A stretch of DNA of 11,590 nucleotides from an uncultured Treponema sp. Lineage in GTDB: Bacteria > Spirochaetota > Spirochaetia > Treponematales > Treponemataceae. The DNA lies in NCBI GenBank assembly GCA_947165795.1, contig CAMVBP010000047.1, positions 1 through 11,590 on the forward strand, read 5' to 3'. The position numbers and the translations under genes are program-made. The notes under the pieces are model-generated. The model saw only the letters and a list, made by a program, of their open reading frames with translations. It ran no database searches and was not told where the DNA came from. Below are positions 1 through 7,362 of the stretch, piece by piece. Each line of letters begins with the position of its first letter. Position 1 is the first letter of the stretch.

Positions 1-77
1 AAAGCAAGGACTAAAATAATAAAAATGAATTATGAAAATTTTACATAAAATGATGAACGCTTTTTATTTTTTGCCAT
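1..77 (-). CDS. mreC: Probable 5' end of mreC, partial, with an in-frame TAA at codon 16
   Basis: An ATG lies 12 nt after the mreB stop. It reads MAKNKKRSSFYVKFS, meets TAA at 32-30, and continues in the same frame as FIFIILVLA to the window edge. A short basic N-terminus followed by a hydrophobic segment is what MreC, the single-pass periplasmic scaffold of the rod complex, shows at its start. mreC is also the usual gene after mreB. The TAA falls at the boundary between the basic head and the membrane segment, and no ATG, GTG or TTG in this frame follows it within the window. The ribosome site is weak (AAGAA close to the ATG). Only 25 codons are visible and MreC N-termini are poorly conserved, so the identity rests mainly on position. 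It may be a nonsense mutation, a sequence error, or a true start outside the window. Confidence 0.42.
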
Positions 78-89
78 TTTCTTGAGAAA

Positions 90-1133
90 TTAGTCATTAA
101 GGCTGTCAAATATTGAGCGGTCAGATGATCGATCCTTGAACAAAGCAAATGCTTCTCCGGCACCGATAGCAACACATTCAAGTGGCTTTTCAACAAGAAT
201 AACAGGAACACCAGTTTCTTTTGAAATAAGTTTTGGAAGCTCTCTAAGCATTGAACCACCACCTGTCATTACAATACCACGTTCAATAATATCTGATGCA
301 AGTTCAGGAGGAGTTTCGCTTAATACAATCTTAATTTCTTCAACGATTTTTGTAACAGGTTCTTTTAATGCTTCGCGAACTTCAACGCTGTCTATTTCAA
401 GTCTTCTTGGAAGACCGGTAATTGCGTCTGTTCCCTTCAATTCCATCTTTTCAATTGTTTTTTCTGGAGCGGCATTACCAATCTGAATCTTTAATCTTTC
501 TGCAGCAGGCTGACCAATAATAAGGTTGTGAACGCTCTTTACGTGTTTTACAATGGCTTCATCAAACTTGTCGCCGCCGATTCTGATAGAATGTGTAACA
601 ACCATACCGCCAAGAGAAATTACAGAAACTTCTGTTGTTCCACCACCGATATCACAAACCATATGTCCGGCCGGTTCAAAGATTGGGATCTTAGCACCAA
701 TTGCGGCTGCAAGGCTTTCAGGAATAACTTCTACTTCCTTTGCACCGGCTTTTAAAGCTGCTTCTATAACGGCTCTTCTTTCTACATCTGTAATGCAGGA
801 AGGAATACCAATCTTCATTCTTACTGATTTAAAGAACTGATGTTTTGGAACGATTTTAGAGATGAAGTATTTAATCATCTTTTCTGTGCTGTCAATATCA
901 GCAATTACTCCATCAGCTAAAGGTCTGATTGCGATAATGTTTCCTGGAGTTTTGTCTAACATTCGTTTAGCTTCTGAACCAACAGCAACGATACGTTTTG
1001 TTCCGCGTTCAACTGCAATTACAGAAGGTTCATCAATTACCATACCTCCCTTATCGCCGCGAACATAAATAAGTGTATTACAGGTTCCTAAATCTATTCC
1101 TATATCTGTTGAAAAATTATCCAAGAAAGCCAT
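90..1133 (-). CDS. mreB: Rod shape-determining protein MreB
   Basis: Bacterial actin homologue that polymerises under the inner membrane and guides the elongation machinery of peptidoglycan synthesis with MreC, MreD, RodA and PBP2. The 347 residues are full length for the family. The actin-fold nucleotide motifs are visible: phosphate-1 [11 protein letters not shown] (10-20), phosphate-2 DIGGGTTEV (161-169) and the adenosine loop TGGGSML (290-296). The segment [14 protein letters not shown] (138-151) is also typical of MreB. The ATG start is well supported by GGGAGGA at 1144-1138, four bases upstream. It has its own likely promoter at 1206-1178 and is followed after 12 nt by the probable mreC start, the usual mre order. 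MreB rather than ParM or FtsA is clear from the motifs and neighbour. Confidence 0.97.
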   Translation of the reverse strand: MAFLDNFSTDIGIDLGTCNTLIYVRGDKGGMVIDEPSVIAVERGTKRIVAVGSEAKRMLDKTPGNIIAIRPLADGVIADIDSTEKMIKYFISKIVPKHQFFKSVRMKIGIPSCITDVERRAVIEAALKAGAKEVEVIPESLAAAIGAKIPIFEPAGHMVCDIGGGTTEVSVISLGGMVVTHSIRIGGDKFDEAIVKHVKSVHNLIIGQPAAERLKIQIGNAAPEKTIEKMELKGTDAITGLPRRLEIDSVEVREALKEPVTKIVEEIKIVLSETPPELASDIIERGIVMTGGGSMLRELPKLISKETGVPVILVEKPLECVAIGAGEAFALFKDRSSDRSIFDSLND

Positions 1134-1137
1134 TTAA

Positions 1138-1144
1138 TCCTCCC
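1138..1144 (-). promoter_or_regulatory. Strong Shine-Dalgarno site of mreB
   Basis: GGGAGGA on the minus strand, four bases before the ATG at 1133. It is one of the best ribosome sites in the window and fixes the mreB start. Confidence 0.85.
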
Positions 1145-1177
1145 AATATACTTTTTAAATATAAAAGTAACAGAATT

Positions 1178-1206
1178 ATTTTATCATATTTTTTTATATA
1201 CGACAA
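1178..1206 (-). promoter_or_regulatory. Predicted sigma-70 promoter of mreB
   Basis: Minus strand -35 TTGTCG (1206-1201; 4 of 6 to consensus), 17-nt spacer, -10 TAAAAT (1183-1178; 5 of 6). Transcription would start near 1171, giving a leader of about 37 nt that includes the strong ribosome site. It sits just after the TPR gene stop (1219), so mreB can be transcribed independently of the upstream gene. The call is by eye in AT-rich DNA. Confidence 0.5.
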
Positions 1207-1218
1207 CTAATTACTACT

Positions 1219-2175
1219 CTAACTTTCTGATAATTTTGCACGTGAAAGCTGATGAGAAGGCATTAATTTTAAGGCAGTTCGCCATTCAGCCCGTGCTTTT
1301 ACAATATTACCCTGCTTTTCGTAAATTACTCCAATTGCATAATGTGCATCTGCAGACTGTGGATTTAATTCAAGGGCTTTATTAAATTCTTCCGTTGCTT
1401 CATCATAGCTTTCTTTTTCTATGTAAATATTTCCAAGTAAAATACGGCTTTTTAATATAATGTCTTCGTTATCGCTGTTCTGAATAATCCTGAATAAATA
1501 CTGTTCACTGATATTCAGATCCTGTGCGTTATAATACTGTTCAGCTATAGAAAGTAAAAGAAAATCAGATTCATCTTCGAGTAAGGCTTCGGAAAAAGAT
1601 GCAATGCTTTCCATTGTCATTCCAAGCGAGGCATAACTTAAACCGAGAAGCTTTGGAATATCTGGAGAAATAAAACCATCTTCTTTTGCAAGATTCAGAT
1701 ATTTTACAGCTAAATCTGCGTAGTAATATGAAGTAATTGTATTTTTGAAAAAATATGCCCTTCCGAGCATGTATTCAAGCTGCGGCTTTAATTTTGAATT
1801 TGCAGAATATAAAGCAATTCTTATTTTATTAATGCTTTCATCAAGGTACTGCTGTGCAGTCTGTGTATCTGTCTGCGATTGAGAAAGGAAAAAACATGCA
1901 TAACCGTAATATGTTAATGCTGTATTATTGTAACTGTCTTTCTGAAGATACTGGGAAGATAAGTCGTAAACCTTTTCATAATCATACTGTTCCCAGGCTT
2001 TTTTTATATCGCGGATTGAAATTGTGCTTGAAGATATTTTTGATAAAATGAAATATACTGTAAATAAAAGTGCCGCAATACTTAAAATAATCACAGAAAA
2101 TTTAATAAGTCTGCGCAGGAAATAACTTTTCTTTTTTGCGTAATTTCCGTTTTTAAAATTTATATCGTTATTCAT
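1219..2175 (-). CDS. Membrane-anchored tetratricopeptide-repeat protein
   Basis: A 318-aa protein with a basic N-terminal stretch (KKKSYFLRRLIK, 14-25), one hydrophobic segment (about 24-44), and an otherwise soluble region that should be periplasmic. There is no lipobox or cleavage site, so it looks like a signal anchor. The C-terminal part has TPR helices. The clearest repeats are about 245-273 (LLGNIYIEKESYDEATEEFN, continuing to ALELNP) and 277-308 (AHYAIGVIYEKQGN, continuing to ALKLMP). Weaker ones lie around 57-95, 133-165 and 174-200. TPRs mediate protein contacts; the partner is unknown. Lying directly before mreB it could serve envelope growth, but that is inference. The ATG is only 18 nt after the RNase P RNA 3' end and has a weak ribosome site (GAAGA), so it may depend on rnpB transcription. 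It ends in TAG. Confidence 0.85.
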   Translation of the reverse strand: MNNDINFKNGNYAKKKSYFLRRLIKFSVIILSIAALLFTVYFILSKISSSTISIRDIKKAWEQYDYEKVYDLSSQYLQKDSYNNTALTYYGYACFFLSQSQTDTQTAQQYLDESINKIRIALYSANSKLKPQLEYMLGRAYFFKNTITSYYYADLAVKYLNLAKEDGFISPDIPKLLGLSYASLGMTMESIASFSEALLEDESDFLLLSIAEQYYNAQDLNISEQYLFRIIQNSDNEDIILKSRILLGNIYIEKESYDEATEEFNKALELNPQSADAHYAIGVIYEKQGNIVKARAEWRTALKLMPSHQLSRAKLSES

Positions 2176-2193
2176 TTTAAATCTTCAAAAAAA

Positions 2194-2610
2194 CAGATGG
2201 AACTATAAGCCGGGTTCTGTCTGGCAGTTTTCCGTAAAACAGAAAACTGTCAATAACCATCTATCCGTACAGTATGTTACCACACTGTTATAGCGGTCTA
2301 CCCGCAGTAAGACTCGGAATAATCATAACTGCTACGCGACCTTGCTCCAAATGAGGTTTACAAGCCATTACTGTTACCAGCAATGCGGTAGTCTCTTACA
2401 CCACCTTTTCACCCTTACTAATAATTGCCAAAGCAAAAATTAGCGGTATATTTTCTGTTGCACTGTCTGTCACTTGCTGGGCTATGCAAAAAATTACAGC
2501 TGCCAGTTTGTGCCCGGTTATTATCCGGCATTTTTTCCGAAGGAGCCCGGACTTTACCTCATTGACTTTCCTTATCATCAAGGAAAATCAAAGCGATTAT
2601 ATTCCATCTG
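2194..2610 (-). ncRNA. rnpB: RNase P RNA, bacterial type A
   Basis: Catalytic RNA that removes the 5' leader of pre-tRNAs, about 417 nt. Helix P1 closes perfectly: CAGATGGAA at 2610-2602 pairs with TTCCATCTG at 2202-2194. P3 is a 10-bp hairpin just inside (GATTTTCCTT with AAGGAAAGTC). The P4 core is intact, AAGTCCGGG pairing with CCCGGCTT with the conserved bulged U, and the 3' end carries ACAGAACCCGGCTTAT. Other conserved blocks include the GGTGAAAAGGTG region, GTAAACC...GGAGCAAGGTC and GCGGGTAGACCGC. One base is odd: the usual GAGGAAAGTCC reads GAGGTAAAGTCC, an extra U just before P4. Seven Ts follow P1 at 2193-2187. No strong private promoter is visible in the 25 nt after the zinc-ribbon gene (a weak TGTAAT only), so read-through from that gene is possible. 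Ends are set by P1 pairing and may be off by a few bases. Confidence 0.95.
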
Positions 2611-2635
2611 AAAATTACAAAATATTTAGAGAAGA

Positions 2636-3562
2636 TTAATCTTCATCATCTGAATCGTTTTCGTCAACGTCTTCGTCATCATCATCAAGATCAGCATCTT
2701 CGTCATCAGAAACATCTTCTGAATCAAGATCATCATCATATAATGATTCTGTTGACTCTTCAATCATATCGTCGTCTTCTTCATCGTAGTCATCGTCGTC
2801 AGCAAGGCTTCCGGCTGTGCCAATTCCAGAGTAATCTTCAGCAAGTTCATCGCTTACTTCTTCATAGAAAAGGATTCTACTGCAGTAAGGACAGAATTTA
2901 ATATTTTCGCCTTCGTGTACTTCGTTAGCAAAGTTTGCAGGAAGAATCATGTGACAGCCCATACATACGCCGTTTCTAACTGCAACAATACCTTCTGTAT
3001 TTCTCTGAATGATTCTTTCGAACTTAAAAAGAATTTCCTGATCAAGCTTTGGTGCAATTTTATTTTCTTTTGTTTTAAGTTCATTAATCTTCTTTGTATA
3101 ACCGGAAATTTCTGAATTAAGGGAATCTTTGCTTGTGTTTAATTCAGATTCCTGGAACTTAATTAACTCTTCATCTTCGGCAAGTCTGGTCTTTAATTCA
3201 TCCAGTTCTTTTTCTTTTTTCTGAAGATCGTGGCGAAGTTCAGCTTCTTTATCTTTTACTTCGCTGATTTTCTTTTCTAAAGTTTCATAATCTCTGTGAG
3301 TTGTACTGTCTGCAATTCCCTTTTCGTATTCTTCTCTCTGTGAAATTGCAATCTGTAATTCTTCTTTTAAGCTAGAAACAGCAGTTGTTGTTTCATCATA
3401 TACAGCCTTTTTCTCTATGAATTCTTTCTGTGTCTTTGCAAGAGCTTCTTCCTGATTATTCAACTGCTTTGGTGCGCTTTCTACTTTTGCTTCAAGTTCA
3501 TATTTCTGAACCAGGATTGCCTGCAGATTTTTCAGATTTTCAAAGACTTCTGTTGTTACCAT
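2636..3562 (-). CDS. Coiled-coil C4 zinc-ribbon protein (CT398/CdsZ-like) with acidic tail
   Basis: The 308-aa protein has three parts. Residues 1-175 are a long heptad-rich coiled coil containing THRDYETLEKKI (88-99), which matches the conserved REYxAL-type segment of this family. Residues 200-227 hold a zinc ribbon with ligands C200, C203 (CMGC) and C224, C227 (CPYC). Residues 255-308 are an acidic tail, 37 of 54 being D or E, and no K or R occurs after R229. The architecture matches the zf-RING_7 family; its Chlamydia member CT398 (CdsZ) was reported to bind sigma-54 holoenzyme and a type III export component. The position next to rpoD fits a link to RNA polymerase, but this is inference. 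The start is an ATG with GAGG about ten bases upstream, and a promoter lies at 3621-3593. Overall family is clear, cellular role is not. Confidence 0.88.
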   Translation of the reverse strand: MVTTEVFENLKNLQAILVQKYELEAKVESAPKQLNNQEEALAKTQKEFIEKKAVYDETTTAVSSLKEELQIAISQREEYEKGIADSTTHRDYETLEKKISEVKDKEAELRHDLQKKEKELDELKTRLAEDEELIKFQESELNTSKDSLNSEISGYTKKINELKTKENKIAPKLDQEILFKFERIIQRNTEGIVAVRNGVCMGCHMILPANFANEVHEGENIKFCPYCSRILFYEEVSDELAEDYSGIGTAGSLADDDDYDEEDDDMIEESTESLYDDDLDSEDVSDDEDADLDDDDEDVDENDSDDED

Positions 3563-3592
3563 ATTTTAGTTTCCTCATTTAAAATATTTCTT

Positions 3593-3621
3593 ACTATACA
3601 ATATAATTTTAATTTAGTCTA
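3593..3621 (-). promoter_or_regulatory. Predicted promoter of the zinc-ribbon gene
   Basis: Minus strand -35 TAGACT (3621-3616; 4 of 6), 17-nt spacer, -10 TATAGT (3598-3593; 5 of 6), followed by a leader with GAGG and the ATG at 3562. The -35 box is part of the downstream arm of the inverted repeat after rpoD, so transcription from upstream and initiation here could influence each other. By-eye call. Confidence 0.42.
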
Positions 3622-3646
3622 TTCAGTGAAAATTTCCTGAATAGAC
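3617..3646 (-). terminator. Perfect 10-bp inverted repeat after rpoD, possible terminator
   Basis: GTCTATTCAG and CTGAATAGAC pair perfectly around a 10-nt loop, starting 7 nt after the rpoD stop. GAA/TTC inside the loop could lengthen the stem with one bulge. On the minus strand it is followed by TAAATTAAAATT rather than a clean T-run, so it is a weak intrinsic terminator at best. It may instead protect the 3' end of the rpoD message. Confidence 0.5.
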
Positions 3647-3653
3647 CGGTGCG

Positions 3654-5525
3654 TTAGGTTTCTATAAAATCTCTTAAACCGTTTGAACGGCGCGGATGAC
3701 GAAGTCGTCTTAAAGCTTTTGCTTCAATCTGACGGATTCGTTCTCGTGTTACATCAAAGTAAAGTCCAACTTCTTCGAGTGTAAGTGAATATCCGTCTTC
3801 CAGACCAAAACGCATTTTAAGAACTTCCTGTTCACGAGGTGGAAGTGTATTCAAAACAGTACGCAGCTGCTCCTGTAATAAACGGTAAGCAGTCTGTGTT
3901 GCTGGATTTTCAACTTCCTTGTCTTCTATGAAGTCTCCTAAAATTGAATCTTCTTCTTCTCCAATTGGAGTTTCAAGAGAAATTGGTTCCCTTGCAACAT
4001 TCTTTACCTGTTTAACGCGTGCCAGTGGCCATGCAAGCTGCTGTGCAATTTCTTCATCTGTAGGTTCGCGGCCATATTTCTGCATAAGCTGGCGGCTTTC
4101 TCGTACAACTTTATTAATCTGCTCAATCATGTGAACAGGAACGCGGATTGTTCTCGCCTGATCAGAAATTGAACGTGTAATTGCCTGACGGATCCACCAG
4201 GTTGCATATGTAGAGAACTTAAATCCCTTGCGGTATTCAAATTTTTCTACAGCCTTAATAAGACCGATGTTTCCTTCCTGAACAAGGTCAAAGAAGTGAA
4301 GTCCACGGTTTGTATATTTTTTAGCGATAGAAACAACAAGACGAAGGTTTGCATTAATAAGACGGTTCTTTGCCTTTTCCATCATTACGCGGCCGTGTTC
4401 AATGTCCTGAGCCATTTTAAGAATCATTTCAACATCGTTTTCAAATTCGTATTCAAGACGATGAAGCTTACGTTCAATTTTCTGAATCTGAGTGTAAATT
4501 TCGCGGATTTCGTCTGCACTCATATTCAATTCCTGCTCAAGTTTTGCAGCCTGTGAACGGATTGAAATTTTTCTACCGAGGTTTCTGAGTTCCGAAGGAC
4601 TTGAAATTCTCAATTCCTTCATTTTCTTTTCCTGCTTCTGGTGATATTCTTCAATTTTGATTGTTGCTTCACGGTATTTCTGTGTAAATTTATCAAGCTC
4701 TTCGGTCTGAATATCAACTTTTCTGAGTTCAGGAAGAATTTTTTCCCTTAAAGCAATAAGTTCCTGGTTCTGGAAAATTTCACTTGACTGTTCAGCTTCA
4801 AAAAGCTGCTTTTTAAGAGCCATGTAAACTTTCATTTCTGAAAGAACAGGTTTAATAAATTCTCCGTAAGAACTCTTTAAGCGGCGCTTATCTGCCATTT
4901 CTTCATTGATTTCCTTTCTTGTTTTTCCAGGTTCATGAAGGTCAATTCTTGTAAAGGCTTTCTGCGCAATTGCAAAAAATTCAGGAATCATAATGCCGGA
5001 ATTTTTTATAACAGCTTTTATTATATCGTTGCCCTGCTCCATTGTTTTAGAAAGTTCAACTTCCTGTTCGGCAGTTAAAAGATTTTCGCGTCCAATTTCC
5101 CTTAAATACAGTCTGATTGGATCATCAATTGCAGAGTCTTTGTCGCTGTTTACCAGTTTATTCTTAGAAGAACCTGAAACTTCAACTTCTTCTGTAAGTT
5201 CTGCATCTTCATCTGTAACGTCATCGTCATCCTGATCAAGAATCATGCTTTCATCGTCATCGTCTTCAAGCATTAATTCTTCTTCAGTCATTTCATCTGG
5301 CTCGTCAGATACATCTGGTTCAATAAGATCTGTTTCTACAGGTTCACGGTCAATGTCCTTTAATAATTTTAATACAGGTTCCATCAGTTCGTCTGAATTA
5401 ACGAATTCCTGTCCTAAATATTCAATTATATCGTCCCACGATAATATTTTTTTTGATTTTGCAAATTCAAGCAGTTTTTCTACTGCAGGATTTGCTGCTA
5501 AAGCCAAGTCGCTTTTTACATCCAT
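3654..5525 (-). CDS. rpoD: Primary sigma factor RpoD (sigma-70/sigma-A)
   Basis: Housekeeping sigma factor that gives RNA polymerase promoter recognition; 623 aa, full length for the long-form group 1 family. Region 1.1 is about 1-65. It is followed by a very acidic linker (69-116, 27 of 48 D/E and no K/R). Region 1.2 is about 134-165 ([11 protein letters not shown]), then a long helical non-conserved region to about 375. Region 2 (383-460) carries the -10 reading helix with [13 protein letters not shown] (437-449). Region 3 is about 461-540. Region 4 is about 555-620, with [15 protein letters not shown] and the -35 helix [18 protein letters not shown] (592-609), ending in LRDFIE. It follows dnaG after 76 nt. 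The classic rpsU-dnaG-rpoD cluster of other bacteria also links these genes, though I see no rpsU here. Its ribosome site is modest (AGGT or GGAAG). Confidence 0.97.
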   Translation of the reverse strand: MDVKSDLALAANPAVEKLLEFAKSKKILSWDDIIEYLGQEFVNSDELMEPVLKLLKDIDREPVETDLIEPDVSDEPDEMTEEELMLEDDDDESMILDQDDDDVTDEDAELTEEVEVSGSSKNKLVNSDKDSAIDDPIRLYLREIGRENLLTAEQEVELSKTMEQGNDIIKAVIKNSGIMIPEFFAIAQKAFTRIDLHEPGKTRKEINEEMADKRRLKSSYGEFIKPVLSEMKVYMALKKQLFEAEQSSEIFQNQELIALREKILPELRKVDIQTEELDKFTQKYREATIKIEEYHQKQEKKMKELRISSPSELRNLGRKISIRSQAAKLEQELNMSADEIREIYTQIQKIERKLHRLEYEFENDVEMILKMAQDIEHGRVMMEKAKNRLINANLRLVVSIAKKYTNRGLHFFDLVQEGNIGLIKAVEKFEYRKGFKFSTYATWWIRQAITRSISDQARTIRVPVHMIEQINKVVRESRQLMQKYGREPTDEEIAQQLAWPLARVKQVKNVAREPISLETPIGEEEDSILGDFIEDKEVENPATQTAYRLLQEQLRTVLNTLPPREQEVLKMRFGLEDGYSLTLEEVGLYFDVTRERIRQIEAKALRRLRHPRRSNGLRDFIET

Positions 5526-5601
5526 AAAAGTGCTACCTACTTCCTAAAGAGCGGATTTTTAAGTCCAGTTCCTGTTTTTGTAATATAAGTGTATCGAGTA
5601 A

Positions 5602-7110
5602 TTATCTGTCATCATCTGTTACTGCTACAAATTCTCCGATTCTTTTTTTCAGCCTGTCTCTCTGGTCTTCAAGTTTTTTTCTTTTTATAAAATTAATGGT
5701 GTCCCGTAAGATTTCACCAACTTTGTCACTTTGATAAGCCCCTGATGAAACAGCCTCCGTTATAAGGTTTGATAGTTGCGGATCATCACAACGATCAAGA
5801 ATATCGTGCAGTGTAAAAATTTGTTCAGAAAAACAACTTTCCAACACCTTGTAAAACTTTCTGGCATAAGGATTAGTAAAATCTTCTTCCGTAAGCTCGT
5901 TTTGCAAAACCTTAAACTGGTTCAGGTCAGCAGTAACTGCAATTAAACCTCTTAGCTGGGCATCAAGTTTAATTTGAGTGTCTTGTTGTGTTTGATTGTT
6001 AGTCTGCCGGATATTTGTGCGCTCACGGGCTAGATTCCGATTTTCAAAATCTCTTTTAACAGCCTCCGGTTTTAGATTGAATGCCTGTCCTAACTGTTCA
6101 AGGCAGGATTCTTTTTGAATATCAGACTGCAGCGAATCAACATATTGAAAATACTCCAAGGCTGCCTTAGCTTTTCCTTCAGGAGTTTCAATAGGGTATT
6201 TTTCACCTAGTCTATTTATAAGATAATCGCTATCTAATATAGCGTTTTTAACCTGCATCGTCAAGTTTTCTGCGCCGAATTTCTGCATAATTTCGGCAGG
6301 ATCTTTTCCGCCTTTTATTATAATTATTTTTACCGTAAGGTTGAATTTGCGGCACATTAAGATTGCACGCATAGTTGCATTCTGACCAGCCCCGTCCGAA
6401 TCAAAAGAAAGGTAAACTGTTTCTACAAATCCGCGGATCATTTTTATCTGTTCTTCTGTAAGCGCTGTTCCGAGAGGTGCAGTAGCATAATTAATTCCGC
6501 ACTGGTGATATGCAATACAGTCCATATAACCTTCGCATAAAATAATTGCTTTATTTTCGCGGATCGCATTTTTTGCAAAATTGAAGGCATACAGTGTTTC
6601 GCGCTTTTTGTACTGAATCATTTCGCCGGAATTTAAATATTTAGGATCGTTATCTCCCTTAGGATGAAGGACTCTTCCTCCAAATGCTACAGCCTGTCCG
6701 TTGCGGTTAAAAATAGGAAACATAAGGCGGTCTGAAAAAAATGAAGTATCGGGATATTTTTTACTGAAAAGTCCTGATTTATCCAAAAAACTGTCTGAAA
6801 AATTTTTACTCTTAAGAAAGTTTCTGAGCCATTTTCTGTCTGCAGGAGAATAACCGATTTTAAATTTTTCGATTGTTTCTTTTGTTATTCCCCGTCCTGT
6901 TATATATGATAGCGCGTCTTTTCCCTGCGGAGATTCAAGTAAAAGATAATTGAACATAGAGGCTGTTCGTTCATAAAGGTCAATTATCTGGTTTACGTCA
7001 TCATTCTTTTTATAATCTTCCGACTGGGAATAACCTGATTTATATTTAACTTCTATTCCGTTCTTTTTAGCAAGCTGGGTAACAGTTTCTGCATACGGAA
7101 GCTTTTCCAT
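5602..7110 (-). CDS. dnaG: DNA primase DnaG, catalytic and helicase-binding portion (separated from the zinc domain by an in-frame TAA)
   Basis: This open segment of 502 aa starts with ATG directly after the TAA at 7113-7111 and is in the same frame as the zinc-domain segment. It makes up the rest of a normal primase: the linker KLPYAETVTQLAKKNGIEV (3-21), the RNA polymerase core with FGGR (143-146) and DPKYLNSGE (155-163), and the TOPRIM acidic residues in CEGYMD (E193, D197) and LSFDSDGAGQ (D237, D239). A C-terminal DnaB-interacting region runs from about 385 to the end. All catalytic residues are present, so the polypeptide should fold and hold the active site if made. There is no Shine-Dalgarno before this ATG. 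Expression would need reinitiation at TAA-ATG, read-through, or a TAA that is not real. Primase is essential, so total loss is unlikely. Confidence 0.9.
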   Translation of the reverse strand: MEKLPYAETVTQLAKKNGIEVKYKSGYSQSEDYKKNDDVNQIIDLYERTASMFNYLLLESPQGKDALSYITGRGITKETIEKFKIGYSPADRKWLRNFLKSKNFSDSFLDKSGLFSKKYPDTSFFSDRLMFPIFNRNGQAVAFGGRVLHPKGDNDPKYLNSGEMIQYKKRETLYAFNFAKNAIRENKAIILCEGYMDCIAYHQCGINYATAPLGTALTEEQIKMIRGFVETVYLSFDSDGAGQNATMRAILMCRKFNLTVKIIIIKGGKDPAEIMQKFGAENLTMQVKNAILDSDYLINRLGEKYPIETPEGKAKAALEYFQYVDSLQSDIQKESCLEQLGQAFNLKPEAVKRDFENRNLARERTNIRQTNNQTQQDTQIKLDAQLRGLIAVTADLNQFKVLQNELTEEDFTNPYARKFYKVLESCFSEQIFTLHDILDRCDDPQLSNLITEAVSSGAYQSDKVGEILRDTINFIKRKKLEDQRDRLKKRIGEFVAVTDDDR

Positions 7111-7113
7111 TTA
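7111..7113 (-). other. In-frame TAA inside dnaG, followed at once by ATG
   Basis: The codons read ATT ATG TAA ATG GAA on the minus strand. Both halves are in one frame (231 bases, 77 codons, from the TTG through the TAA), so this is a nonsense codon and not a frameshift. A single change from CAA, AAA or GAA would create it. Confidence 0.9.
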
Positions 7114-7341
7114 CATAATAAAGGAAATAACGTTTCCGCCTTTATGACAGCCAAAACAATGGAAAAATTTGTTATCGGAATCTACATGAAAAGAAGCAGT
7201 TTTTTCTCCATGAAAAGGACAACATCCCCACCAGTCATTCCCGCTTCGTCTTTCCAAACGGGTATACTCACCTATTACCGAAACTATATCAGTAGTATTG
7301 AGGACCTGTTCTATTGTTTCGTTAGAAATATAGCCTGCCAA
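7111..7341 (-). CDS. dnaG: DNA primase DnaG, N-terminal CHC2 zinc-binding domain
   Basis: This 76-aa segment is the primase zinc-binding domain that recognises template and regulates primer initiation. The CHC2 ligands are C41 and H44 (CPFHGEKTASF) and C62 and C65 (CFGC), followed by the usual HKGGNVISFIM that leads into the catalytic domain. Here the frame meets TAA at 7113-7111, exactly where the linker begins. The start is TTG at 7341, supported by AAGGA at 7352-7348 six bases upstream and by the family-typical beginning (ISNETIEQVLNTTDIVSVIG). It follows mltG by 21 nt in the same transcription unit. In known primases the zinc domain of one molecule can act on the core of another, so a domain made separately might still work. 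A single-base nonsense error or mutation is the simpler explanation. Confidence 0.9.
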   Translation of the reverse strand: MAGYISNETIEQVLNTTDIVSVIGEYTRLERRSGNDWWGCCPFHGEKTASFHVDSDNKFFHCFGCHKGGNVISFIM

Positions 7342-7347
7342 GTATTT

Positions 7348-7352
7348 TCCTT
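7348..7352 (-). promoter_or_regulatory. Shine-Dalgarno site fixing the TTG start of dnaG
   Basis: AAGGA on the minus strand, six bases before the TTG at 7341. No ATG or GTG lies nearby in this frame that would preserve the family N-terminus. Confidence 0.7.
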
Positions 7353-7362
7353 ATTTTTTTAA

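Noticed and set aside
41..262. 73-aa minus-strand frame overlapping the mreB 3' end
   Set aside because: It runs out of frame through the conserved end of mreB and has no ribosome site or recognisable features.
2225..2249. Strong 8-bp hairpin (CAGTTTTC/GAAAACTG) as a terminator
   Set aside because: It sits inside the RNase P RNA, before the conserved 3' P4 strand and P1, so it is a peripheral helix of that RNA.
2396..2581. 61-aa minus-strand open frame
   Set aside because: It lies wholly inside the RNase P RNA, whose helices P1, P3 and P4 are explicit. It is a by-product of the structured RNA.
4993..5547. Serine-rich plus-strand open frames opposite rpoD
   Set aside because: They are the antisense reading of the acidic D/E codon stretch of rpoD (gat/gaa read as tca/ttc). 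No start signals.
7105..7120. Frameshift as the cause of the dnaG split
   Set aside because: The two segments are in the same frame with no missing or extra residues in the linker. Only a stop codon separates them.
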